This document shows positions 21,067-31,362 of a stretch of DNA of 64,000 nt, one piece after another; within the stretch, counting starts at the first letter, position 1, and each line of letters opens with the position of its first letter. The stretch is from Pegoplata infirma (taxonomy: Eukaryota > Arthropoda > Insecta > Diptera > Anthomyiidae). Position numbers and translations under genes: made by a program. Location: positions 40,819,890 to 40,883,889 of the forward strand of contig OY992540.1 of NCBI GenBank assembly GCA_963921195.1. The letters are read 5' to 3'. Under the pieces are notes generated by a model. It saw only the letters and a program-made list of their open reading frames with translations, searched no databases and was not told where the DNA came from.

Positions 21067-21393
21067 CTCCAAGTTGAAAGAGAGCATGGTTAATCAAGGT
21101 ACAAATTCTACTTTAGTGGGTGCTATCTTCAAAATTTTAACGTAGTATTTGATCCTTCCCGAGTGGTCACCTTTGGGTACCCGCATTCGGAGCCTTGCTG
21201 TGCCTAGAAAGTGATCAGAACTCACATCAGCGCTGTTAAATGATCGTACATCCATTACGATGTTTCTTCACGATCTGCTCATACATAAGTGGTCGATCTG
21301 ATTTACAATTTTTCTTGTTCTGATTTGTGAGCACCAAGTAGTTTTGTGACGAAGTTTGTGCGGAAACATTGAGCTTGATATCACAAGTCTCTG
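21067..21393 (-). mobile_element. RTE-like endonuclease fragment (copy 1; copy 2 at 21493-21819)
   Basis: The minus strand reads ISSSMFPHKLRHKTTWCSQ, then NQIDHL, then DVRSFNSADVSSDHFLG: the C-terminal half of an RTE-clade AP endonuclease (TWC...NQIDH...AD..SDH). It is the continuation of the fragment at 23491-24065, from which it was separated by the LOA-like insertion. Confidence 0.7.
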
Positions 21394-21918
21394 CATCTGC
21401 CAACATTGAGGGACATTTTTCAGGGTTCTCTGAAAGATCTGTCTAAATGGGCAAGAGACTGTGGTCTGGGAGTTAATCCAAGTATAACAGAGCTCCAAGT
21501 TGAAAGAGAGCATGGTTAATCAAGGTACAAATTCCACTTTAGTGGGTGCTATCTTCAAAATTTTAACGTAGTATTTGATCCTTCCCGAGTGGTCACCTTT
21601 GGGTACCCGCATTCGGAGCCTTGCTGTGCCTAGAAAGTGATCAGAACTCACATCAGCGCTGTTAAATGATCTTACATCCATTACGATGTTTCTTCACGAT
21701 CTGCTTATACATAAGTGGTCGATCTGATTTACAATTTTTCTTGTTCTGATTTGTGAGCACCAAGTAGTTTTGTGACGAAGTTTGTGCGGAAACATTGAGC
21801 TTGATATCACAAGTCTCTGCATCTGCCAACATTGAGGGACATTTTTCAGGGTTCTCTGAAAGATCTGTCTAAATGGGCAAGAGACTGTGGTCTGGGAGTT
21901 AATTCAAGTAAACAGAGC
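21067..21918. repeat. 426-bp tandem duplication spanning an RTE/LOA junction
   Basis: 21067-21492 and 21493-21918 are almost identical (I count about five differences). Each unit contains 327 bp of RTE endonuclease (minus strand) and about 100 bp of LOA-like reverse transcriptase (plus strand), including the insertion junction. The duplication must therefore be younger than the LOA insertion. Confidence 0.85.
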
Positions 21919-23490
21919 TTGTTTTGTTTACAAGGAAAAATAAGATTCCTGCTTTTGATCCTATTTCTCTGGACGGCACTGAAATCACCTTCTCAGATGG
22001 AGCCAAGTATCTTGGAGTATTTCTAGATAGGAAGTTGAATTTCAGGCGTAACATTGAGGAACGGGTGAGAAAAGCAACGATTGCTTTATATTCCTGTAAA
22101 AGGGCCATTGGAAAACGATGGGGTTTTAGCCATCAAGTCGTTCATTGGATCTATACAGCAGTGGTGCGTCCAATTTTGCTGTATGGAATCATTGTCTGGT
22201 GGCCTTTAGAACCAAAAGCGAACTGCGTCTTTATCACGAAGGTACAGAGAATGGCGTCGATGTGCATCACTGATGCTCTTCGTACTACACCTACGGCTGC
22301 ATTAGAAATCTTCCTTCACCTGATACCATTGGACATATTGAGTAGGCAGTATGCGGCTGCGTCGGCAATTCGACTTAATAGCACGCTGCAATGGAGGAGC
22401 AGCGATTGTGGCCATAGCGCGATCTTGAAGAAGATTAGAATACCACAAAATGTGGACTGTGCTCCCTCTTTGAGCGCCACTTTACCACTATGATATCATC
22501 TAGGGAGTCTTGGATGGGGGACATTCCGGGTAGTGGAGCCACCATAAATTTTTACACAGATGGATCGAGGCTGCACGAACAAGTGGGCTTTGGAGTCTAT
22601 TCGGAAGAGCTTGGATTGAGCCTGGCTCGAAGATTGCCAGATCATTGCAGTGTTTACCAGGCAGAAATGCTGGCAATAAAGGAAGTGGCTGACTGGTTGA
22701 GCTGCAATGTCTTGTCTACAACCGCAGTCAACATCTATACTGACAGTCAAGCCGCGGTAAAGTCTCTGGATTCAATGTTTCTGAAAACAAGATCTTAACT
22801 GTCGCACGTCTTTAAATGAGATGGCCAAGCAGTTTAACATACGACTCATATGGGTCCCAGAGCACAGAGACATTCCAGGGAATTGCAAAGCCGATGAGCT
22901 TGCAAGACTAGGAACTACCTTACAGGTTCCAACAAAATTGGAATGTGTTGGTATGCCTCTAGTAACTTGCAAGCAAAACCTACGGCTTTGTTCTGCGATG
23001 GAGACCAATCAAAGATGGGCAAATGGATGGACGTGTGAGACAACACGAATGATTTGGCCTTCTATTAATCAGGGGCGCACAAGTGAGCTGATATCGCTTC
23101 CAAGAGGAGAGATTTCGACGGTGGTTTCTATTATTACCGGACACTGTCTTATAGGGAAGCACGCAGAGAGGTTAAATGTGCCGTCGAATGACTTTTGCCG
23201 AAGTTGCATGGATGAAGAGCAGTTGGAAACTATCGAACACTTTATTTGCAATTGCCCAGCACTTTCTGGTCAGAGACTTGCTTCACTGGGATATAGGGAG
23301 CTGTACGATCTTTCTGATTTGTTGGATGTCAAAATTCAACATCTAAGGAGTTTCATAAGAAGCTCAAACTGGTTTAACGACAGGGACTAGTAGGGAAACC
23401 TATTTCGATCCCGTGGTATCACAATGGACCTCAGAGTCTACGTGTGTTGACGTAAAACGTCAGCAGCCACTTACAACCTAACCCAACCTG
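21820..23490 (+). mobile_element. LOA/I-like LINE copy A, 5'-truncated
   Basis: Begins inside the reverse transcriptase (KWARDCGLGVNSSK..., then GAKYLGVFLDRKLNFRR), continues through RNase H (NFYTDGSR, QAEMLAIKE, IYTDSQAAVKSL) and a C-terminal zinc-knuckle-like region (TGHCLIGKHAERL, CRSCMDEEQLETIEHF, CNCPALSG), and ends in a 3' UTR with an ACCTAACCCAACC tail. The RNase H block WVPEHRD has Glu where copy D keeps Gly (WVPGHRD). Frameshifts near 21920, 22490 and 22800 break the ORF. A 13-bp target duplication, TCACAAGTCTCTG, lies at 21807-21819 and 23491-23503; the target is the RTE endonuclease. Confidence 0.85.
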
Positions 23491-24065
23491 TCACAAGTCT
23501 CTGAGTGTTTCAAAAATCTATTAAGATTTCCCCTTTCTCGTTCAATTGTCCAACACCGTGCTTCCCCATTATGTCCAGTATGTTTATATTGGAACTGCCT
23601 ATTTGGGGATTGATATCGCCCATTAAGATTTTGATGTCACATTTTTTGATAGTTGCAAAGGTTGATTCAGGCTTACTATAAAATTCAGGTTTTTTTTTTT
23701 AACGTGGGATACTTCTCTGTGTGCGTAGACTTGGAAGATTGTGGTTTTCCGGCAAGGGAATTAAAGCACGCATTTATTATTCTAGGGGAGATGGGGTCCC
23801 ATTCTATGAGAGGGCTAACTGCATGTTGGCTCAGTTGTAGCCTACCCCTTCAGTATGATGATTTACATTACCAGAGTAGATAAAATTTTCTCCTGTGCTC
23901 GTGATATGTAACCCATTTCCGGTCCATATGCATTCACTAATGCCTAAGATGTCGGGCTTAAATCTTTGGAACTCTTGGGTTGTCTGTGTAAGTTTTCCGG
24001 TGTCATTAAGTTTCTGAACATTCCAGTATCCCATTTGTGTTTCCGAGCCTTTTCTGTCACCAACA
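23491..24065 (-). mobile_element. RTE-like LINE, N-terminal endonuclease fragment
   Basis: The minus strand starts at about 24060 with GSETQMGYWNVQKLNDTGKL, then PDILGISECIWTGNG and FIYSGN; after frameshifts it continues ILMGDINPQIGS and IMGKHGVGQLNEKGE, ending at the LOA junction (DFKHSETCD). These are the WNV, E and D-containing blocks of an RTE-type AP endonuclease. It joins 21393 downward once the LOA copy and its duplication are removed. Confidence 0.7.
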
Positions 24066-24480
24066 TCAGCCAATTCGTTCTTAATGCCCCCACTATGTCC
24101 AGGGACCCAGATTAGCTTGACTATGTGCTGACTAATTCGACAAAGGGATCGTACACAATTCCTAACTATTCCCGATCTTACAGTGTTTGATTCTAAAGCC
24201 TTTAGAGTTGCAAGACTATCAACAAAATTGTTAATGGAGCAAGGACAAAGGTTCCTTGTCATAATCATCTGCTCGGCTTTATCAATTGCAAGTACCTCAG
24301 CCTGAAAAACACTACACTTATCCAGAAGTCTCAGTGATGTCCCTATTTCGAGGCATTCAAAGTACACTCCCGAACCCGTACCCATCTCCATCTTTGATTC
24401 GTCTGTAAAGATTGAGATCGCATTCTCTGTTATAACAGAGTTTTCCGCTTAGTCTTCCCTAGTTGGTATTTGGACTTCGA
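24066..24480 (-). mobile_element. LOA/I-like LINE copy B, RNase H fragment
   Basis: The minus strand reads AISIFTDESKMEMGTGSGVY, then CSVFQAEVLAIDKA, then VKLIWVPGHSGGIKNELAD: the D, E and H blocks of a retroelement RNase H. It runs straight into the RTE start at 24065 in the same frame, so the open reading looks like a fusion. This is best explained by an RTE lying inside or against an older LOA-like copy. Confidence 0.65.
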
Positions 24481-25232
24481 AGGTTTTGTCAAAGTTCGTC
24501 TATGGTGAGATATAGTCGGTTCTCTGTTTCAGTAAGTATGGATTCATCCTCTATAAGTGGAGGAGGAATCTATACCTTCACTGTTGCCTGTTAAGGAACC
24601 TGATCAACGGAGACAACCTCTACCTTCATCCCAGGCCAACGGTCATCAAGACCGTGGATGCAGGTTTTGAGATAGCTTAAAGCTTTATTATTGCTGCAGG
24701 TCATGTCCCTGATGCCCTTGTTTCACTTTGCGTGATCAAATTCAGTGAAAGAATCATCTTCACTGTCTTTGAGCGCATCAACTAGCCACCTTAGAATTCG
24801 TTCATCTATAAGCATCCATCTGTCCGTAGTCATTCCACCTTCAACTCAATCGTCATATGTTTTCGGGGGGTGTTTATCTTTCATTTGGTTTCATTAATCA
24901 TTTTAATTTCCACAGATATGGGGGATTGGGACAAGTCGACTTGAATGGTAGCTACCTTTAAGTGTCTTAAATTTGTGTGATGTTTTTAAGGTAACCATAC
25001 TCTCCTAAGACGTCAATGTGTCCTTAGATAATTCCTTCTAGGACGGATGTTGTAGTTATACCACTATTGATCGATTACCAAAATCTCAGGGATACCTAGA
25101 GGTAAAGGCCGCCTTTCACCTTAGTTAGCGGATGCTGGTTGGCGTTACCAGGGATTACTACGTGGAGGCCACCACCGCTATTGCAGTGTCATTACAAGTG
25201 AAGCTGGGTTTAAATCCAAAATTTCCAAGTTG
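24481..25232. other. Degenerate sequence between two LINE fragments
   Basis: Probably the upstream part of LOA copy B, but I could not assign frames. No host gene seen. There is a G-run at 25310-25332, just right of this stretch. Confidence 0.35.
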
Positions 25233-26870
25233 TTAGGTTAGGTAAAGAGGTTGACGTAATGTCCACAAGACCAGTTCCAGATCCAAAGGGATACCTCGCA
25301 GAGTTTGGGGGGGTGGGGGGATTGGGGGTTGTTGGCTGCTCTCAATATTAATCAAAATTTACTTCTGACTTCCTGTTTAATAGCATGATGATTTATGTGC
25401 CCACACATATTTCATCGAGTTTACTGAGTCTAATCTTCCATGGGTTGACATCTCTAAATTACTCCAATGCCTGAAAGAAGAGAAAGAAGAGCCAAAACAA
25501 TTAAATCGAGTGCGAGATAGTGCAGGGCACTGACAAGATAATGGAATGAATCATCCACTACCTCTTTGTCCCCACACCATCTGCACAAGTCATCTCTGAT
25601 CAATTTTAACCTTTTTAAATAACCTTTTAAGTCAGTATGGCCTGTAATTAAACCTACAAACTTCCTAAGATCTATATAAAGAAGAGTTTTTGGCCACTTT
25701 TTCCACCGCGAGTCCACACGGCCTTCGTCTGGATATAGTCTTGGCTACTTTCCTATTTCAAATTTTCCTGTCGTTCAAATGTTCTCCTTATTTCAAAATA
25801 AATCGCATCCAGGCCCGTATGCACGTCGGTCGTGATTGAACTTAATGGTAAAACTGCGCATGTGCGAGCTAACTCGTCAGCATTCTCGTTTCCTGGAATA
25901 TTTTGATGACCTGGAACCCAGCACAGATTTAAAGAGTGTTGTTTGATGAGAGCCATAAGCTCTTGGCGACAACGGCTGACTACCTTTGATCGAATAATAC
26001 TATTACATAGTGCCTTTAAAGCCGCTTGACTAACAGTGTAAATAATGATCTCACTAGAGTAGTCGGCCTCATTGAAATAAGCCTCTGAAACAGCCTGAAA
26101 AATATAGCAACTGCACTCAAAAAATTATGTTAGTAAAATCAACTGAAAATTTCAGTTAAAATAACTACTTTGTAAGTTGATTTTGGGGTCAACTACTTTT
26201 TCAGTTAAATCAACTAACATGTTAGTTATTTTAACTGACAAAAAACAACTGACTTATGTAGTAAAAACTACTTACATTTGTAGTCAAAACAACTAAAATG
26301 TAGTAAAAAAAAAAATATATAAATAATTTTTTTTTTCAAAAAATTTTTCAAAAAAAAATTGAAGACCAAATTTTTTCAAAGTTTTTTTTTTTTTTTTAAA
26401 AAAGTTGTGAAAAATAATAAAAATGAAAATTTATTTTTAATTTTTGGAAAAAAAATTTGAAAATTTTTCAGAGAAAAAAAAAAAATAAAATTAACTACTT
26501 TAAATAACTGTTACTACATCACAGTACTTTTTTGTTAGTTATTCAAAAAAACTACTTAAAATAACTAACAGAAATAGTTGTTTGACATTTTTCATACAAA
26601 AACAACTGACTTTTTAGTTGAAAATAACTAACTACTGTAAAATATACAAACAACTAACATGTAGTAATTTACATAATTTTCTGAGTGTGTCCTGTATCCT
26701 TAAAATGTGTTCAATTCCCAGTTTCTCACAGTAGACACCGCTACCTGTTCCCTGTAGCATCTTTGATCCAGCCGTGTAGACTTCGGTGTAATGTTTTCGA
26801 GTTGTAAAATTCGATTACGTTTGATGTGGCTTCTAACACGCTAAGTCAGCACACATAGACTCTGAGGTTT
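25233..26870 (-). mobile_element. LOA/I-like LINE copy C, interrupted by a MITE
   Basis: Minus strand: the RNase H start (EVYTAGSKMLQGTGSGVYCE) at about 26800-26690, then the MITE at 26114-26687, then CYIFQAVSEAYFNEADYSSE, LNLCWVPGHQNIPGNENADE and, further on, LITGHTDLKGYLKRL with LCRWCGDKE. The 3' end has an ACCTAACCTAAC tail near 25233. Several stops and frameshifts are present. Divergent from copies A, D and E, hence older. Confidence 0.65.
26114..26687. mobile_element. CACTA-like MITE inside LINE copy C
   Basis: Ends CACTCAAAAAATTATGT and (reverse) CACTCAGAAAATTATGT; TG on both sides (26112-26113 and 26688-26689). The interior is built from many AGTTATTTTAACT/GTAGTAA-type units. Removing the element and one TG restores the RNase H frame RIQD-SCYIFQA, which matches the RLQDHCSVFQA-type sequence of related copies. 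Confidence 0.75.
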
Positions 26871-27305
26871 GTTGTCGGTTAGTTTTTTATACTTTGGTAG
26901 TGCCTCATTAGGAAACTTTTCTAGGTAAGAAAGCCATGAATCCTTCTACTATTGATTCTAAAAAGCATATTGAATGTGTTGGTTAGGTTTCTCATGGGCT
27001 CTTAAAGATCTGATAGTTAAAAATATTAATTTAAATAACATTCTGAGGTATAATTAAAACGGAAGTTGCCGTAAATTAAATTGTAAAATATTGTGGTCAT
27101 AAACATTTCTCCTTTACGCCTACACCACCCCTATTATATTTAAAATGTTTTTGTTTTGATGCACTTTTTATTTTATAGAGGCAGATAATTTAGCATTAAG
27201 TAGAAGTTGTTGTTTTTTCTTTATGGACGGAAAAATGTTGACATACATTTTTGTGAATATATTTATCCAAGATAAACTGAAGATCATTAAGATGACGTGG
27301 AGCGA
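26871..27305. other. Intergenic, upstream of the chitin-binding gene
   Basis: The left part (to about 26990) still looks like LINE debris, including a 3'-UTR-like 'agactctgaggt' block at 26859. The right part is AT-rich and presumably carries the promoter of the 27306/27417 gene; I see no clear TATA box. Confidence 0.35.
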
Positions 27306-28984
27306 ATGACAATTACTTTGATATTGTTACAATTTTTATTTTTGCCTATAAAATGCAACGTAGAACCAAAGACTACATTAAGAAAACGATCGAATTTCAA
27401 ACGAGAAACATTAAATATGTGGCCAAGAAGAAATATTATATTAGGGATATTGTTCTATCTAATGGTAAGTTGGAAGATAAGATAATATGAAATGGAATAA
27501 TGAAGTTTATTTTTATCTATCCATTTAAGATCCTAGCTACTTTAGCTAAGGGAGACGGTAATGCAGAAACAACAACTGATTCTATAGCGAATGATCCTGT
27601 GTTAGCTGAAAATTTAAATATAGAAAATGATGTAATTGGGGAAGATATAACTGTATCGACTGTAACAACAGAAAGTGAAGTTACTAATGGAGACAAGGAG
27701 TCTGGCATAGTTGGAGAAACAGCTGATAATATGGAATCTGAAACAGCATCAGCAACTGAATCCACTAATAATGAAGAAACAGAACCGGCATCTAATGGTC
27801 AACCGTCTACAGAACCTAATACTGATGCTGATTTGAATAATAATACAGAATCTGAATCTGTTACTGAATCTACAACAGATCAAATTGATTGTGTTTGTGA
27901 TTGTCTTAGCAATGGAAATCAAGTAACTTTAGAATGTTCTACCCAAGTTGCAAAAGATACACAAACTGAACAATCAGAAAATACTGATAATGAAACATCC
28001 TCAACTTCCAATTCAAATTCTTTAGAACCTGAAACAACAAACTCCTCTATTGTAGATGAAACATCGGCCAAATCAAATGATAATCCAGATACTACTACTG
28101 AGTCCAAAACACCTGAAGAAACAACATCTTCTTTGGACACTAATGAAAATCAAGAAACTTCAACTATACCAGCAGAAACAACTACTCCTCTTCCCGTATG
28201 TTCTACTCCTGGTGTACAACCTCATGTATCGGATTGTCAACAATATTACGATTGTTCGGCCGAAGGTTCTCTTGATGGTAGTTTTCATTTACTTACTAAA
28301 TCATGTCCCGATAAACAAGCCTTTAATAATGAACTTAATCGTTGTAGTCGTGATATATCATCTTGTTCCCTAACCATATCATGTCTAGTTAAAGGTGGTC
28401 TTGCTGATTCCAGCAGTAATTCCTCATATTATTTATGTGAACCCCGTCTTATTGGTGGAGGCTTTCATATATTCCATGTTGATTGTTCTGCCAATGAAAT
28501 ATTTTACCCCGAATTAGGTAAATGTTTTGTAGATTTAAATAATTTACCCTCACAAATTTATCCGCCCTATAATTGGAATCAAATGCAGGATATTGATATA
28601 GTTAAGGCTGAAATGAAACTGCTTAAAGAACAAGATAAATTGAAATTGAAACAAGAAAAGGATCGTAAAAAAGCTGAGGAAAAATTACAAAAGCAATTAG
28701 ACAAAGAACCTAAAAAACGTGCTAAAGAAGAGCAAAAGCTCAACAAAGAGAAAGCTAAAGAGGAGTCTACTAGCTTTGTGTGTGTTCAAGAGGGTAATTT
28801 TGAGTCATCGGTGGGAGACAGTACGTACTATGCTTGCATTACTAAGAAGGGTAAATTGAAGGCTCTAGTCATGCAATGTCCCATAGGTTCAAAATTTAAT
28901 TCGGAAAGTGGTACTTGTTTGAATAATCTTTCTAATGGAAATAATACAGATGCTGATGACGATGACGACGAAGATGATGATTAA
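27306..28984 (+). CDS. Secreted chitin-binding Ser/Thr-rich protein (2 exons)
   Basis: Exon 1 ends at 27464 (CTAATG/GTAAGT) and exon 2 starts at 27530 (CCATTTAAG/ATC), a 65-bp phase-0 intron. Two in-frame starts exist: 27306, giving MTITLILLQFLFLPIKC, and 27417, giving MWPRRNIILGILFYLM then ILATLAKG; either reads as a signal peptide. The mature part has an acidic Ser/Thr/Glu linker, then a CBM14/peritrophin-A-like region (CSTPGVQPHVSDCQQYYDC ... CPDKQAFNNELNRC ... C), a second cysteine-rich stretch (SCLVKGGLADSSSNSSYYLC ... GKC), a Lys/Glu-rich likely coiled coil, a third partial domain (FVCVQEGNFESSVGDSTYYA...) and a poly-Asp tail. It probably binds chitin in an extracellular matrix. A family relative of the two genes to the right, not a recent copy. 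Confidence 0.75.
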
Positions 28985-29447
28985 GTTGAGTGATGTAACA
29001 TACATTTCTAGGAATGTTAATTTAAGATTTTTGTATGTAAGTGTTTGGTGTGTTCAAATCTAATAAATATTTTTATATTCTTACAATCTAAATTGAACTT
29101 TATTTTTTTTTGGATGCTTTCTCTCATTTCATATTTGCGAATCTCGTTAACTAATAGCAAAAACTCGGTGCGCATTTTCGAGCTGATAACGGGAAAAATT
29201 AAAAAAAAAATTAGAAGGGTACTCTAAGTCCTCTGCAAGAGATTTTTGCCGTCTGTGACACCGAATACAGTGGGGCGATGTGAAAACCTTGTTTTAACAT
29301 ATTTTAAAAAAGTGGGCGTGTCAGTTGTCTGACTGCCCGCCTGTTTTGTGATGTTATTTCTACAATCGAGTATATACATATATATGTACCAAATTTAAAT
29401 ATTATAACCAAAATTACCAATTTTTTTGAAAGTGGACGTGGCCCTTA
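28985..29447. other. 3' flank of the chitin-binding gene
   Basis: AATAAA at about 29062 is a likely polyadenylation signal for the preceding gene. The rest is non-coding and holds the left target duplication (29438-29447) of LINE copy E. Confidence 0.45.
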
Positions 29448-30263
29448 TGTGGACTGTGCTCCCTTTATGAGCGCCACTATGATACCAACCAGGGAGTCTT
29501 GGATGGGGGACATTCCGGGAAGTGGAGTCACCATCAATTTTTACACAGATGGATCGAGGCTGCACGAGCAAGTGGACTTTGGAGTCTATTCGGAAGAGCT
29601 TGGATTGAGCCTGGCTCGAAGATTGCCTGATCATTGCAGTGTTTACCGGGCATAGATGCTGGCAATAAAGGAAGTGGCTGACTGGTTATCAGCAAATTTT
29701 CCTGTAGGTTTACAAGCTTTTTTTGCTAAAATTTTTTTGCTACAGTTTTTTTTTTTGAGTGTACGGCTTTGTTCCGCGGTGGAGACTAATCAAAGATGGG
29801 ATGGACGTGTGAGACAACACGACTGATTTGGCCTTCTCTTAATCAGGGGCGCACAAGTGAGCTGATATCGCTTCCAAGAGAAGAGATTTCGACTGTGGTT
29901 GTTATAATTACCGGACACTGTCTTATAGGGAAGCACGCAGAGCGGTAAAACGTTCCAACGAATGACCTTTGCCGGAGTTGCATGGATGAAGAGGAGTTGG
30001 AAACTATAGAACAATTTATCTGCCATTGCCCGGCACTTTCTGGGCAGAGACTTGCTTCACTGGGATCTAGGGAGCTGTACGATCTTTCTGATTTGTCGGA
30101 TGTCAAAATTCGGTATCTAAGGAATTCCATAAGAAGCTCAAATTTGTTTAACGACAGGTACTAGTAGGGCAACCTATTACAGTTCCGTGGTATCACAATG
30201 GACCTCAGAGTCTACGTGTGTTGTCGTAAAACGTCAACAGCCACTTACAACCTAACCTAACCT
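29448..30263 (+). mobile_element. LOA/I-like LINE copy E, 5'-truncated with internal loss
   Basis: RNase H start (NFYTDGSRLHEQVDFG) to about 29690, then about 70 bp of foreign sequence ending TTTTTTTGAGTGTACGG (a CACTA-like right end), then the C-terminal part (CRSCMDEEELETIEQF... SGQRLASLG) and the 3' UTR with an ACCTAACCTAACC tail. Imperfect 10-bp target duplication GTGGCCCTTA/GTGGCCCCTA at 29438-29447 and 30264-30273. About 300 bp of the RNase H region is missing relative to copy D. Confidence 0.75.
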
Positions 30264-30495
30264 GTGGCCCCTAACTGCCCTCCCATATTTAAAACAAATT
30301 TTAAAAATTTGCTCGTGCTTAAAAAAGTAAATATTTTACTTACTTGATTGTTGAAAACTTTTTCTAAAAACTTTGTTTAAAAGTTTGCTTAACCACAAGT
30401 AAATTATTAAAAAAATTGCAAATTTTTCTTAAGTGTACGTACATTGCTAGTTTTTTTAACTTAAAAGTAGGGCCTGTCGCTTAAAAGGTTGGGAA

Positions 30496-31074
30496 TAGAG
30501 ATGGGCACATGAGCAGATTAGAGCGTCATTCACGCGTGATCACGCGTGAGTGTGACTGAATTCAATTTTACTCACGTGATTGTGAGTGAGTGTGAGTGGA
30601 GAAAAAAATTGCGTGAGTGTGCGTGAGTAAGATTTTTGCGTGAGTGAGTGTGCGTGAGTCGATTTTTTTGCGTGAGTTTGCGTGATTTTTTTTCTGTTCA
30701 TATTTCCTTTCGTACCAAAAAAAGCAACAAAAAAATTTTAAAATTTGACTCAATTTAAGATTTCGTCCGAAAAAAGCAAAAAAATAACAAATGTAAAATT
30801 TCGCTGAACTTTAAATTTTGCTGAAAGATTTTAGAAATTTTAGTTTTTTAATTTTTTTTTGTATAAATAATAGTTTCGTGAGTGTGAGTCAACGTGAGTG
30901 TGAGTGAAGCTTGCGTGAGTGCACGTGAGTGTGAGTTGTATTAAATTTACTCACGTGATTGTGAGTGAGTGTGAGTAGAAAAAATATTCTCGTGAGTTAT
31001 TGTGCGTGATTCAAAAAATCCTGTCGTGAGCGTGAGTGAGTGTGAGTCAAATGTCACTCACGTGCCCATCTTTA
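30496..31074. mobile_element. hAT-type MITE packed with GTGAGT/CACGTG motifs
   Basis: Termini TAGAGATGGGCAC and (reverse) TAAAGATGGGCAC; 8-bp flanking duplication GTTGGGAA/GTAGGGAA at 30488-30495 and 31075-31082 (one mismatch). The interior is dominated by GTGAGTGTGAG, GCGTGAG and CACGTG units in both orientations. 579 bp, no coding capacity. Confidence 0.7.
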
Positions 31075-31362
31075 GTAGGGAACAATTGATCTAGGATATT
31101 TTATGAAACCGAAATTTCTAAGAAACTAAATTTTTTTAAACTTAAATTTTTTTAAAATTTTTTTAAACTTAAATTTCCGAATTCCAAACAGTTTATTCTA
31201 GAGCCTACGGTCAGTTTCCGTAGTACCGGGAATTCCGGTATTCCTGATTCTCGGTATTACCGGGAATTCCGGTATTCCTGATTCTCGGTATTACCGGGAA
31301 TAAGTACCGGTTTCCCGATTCTTGAATAATTCCCAGTATTTCCGGAAATATCGGTATTCCCG

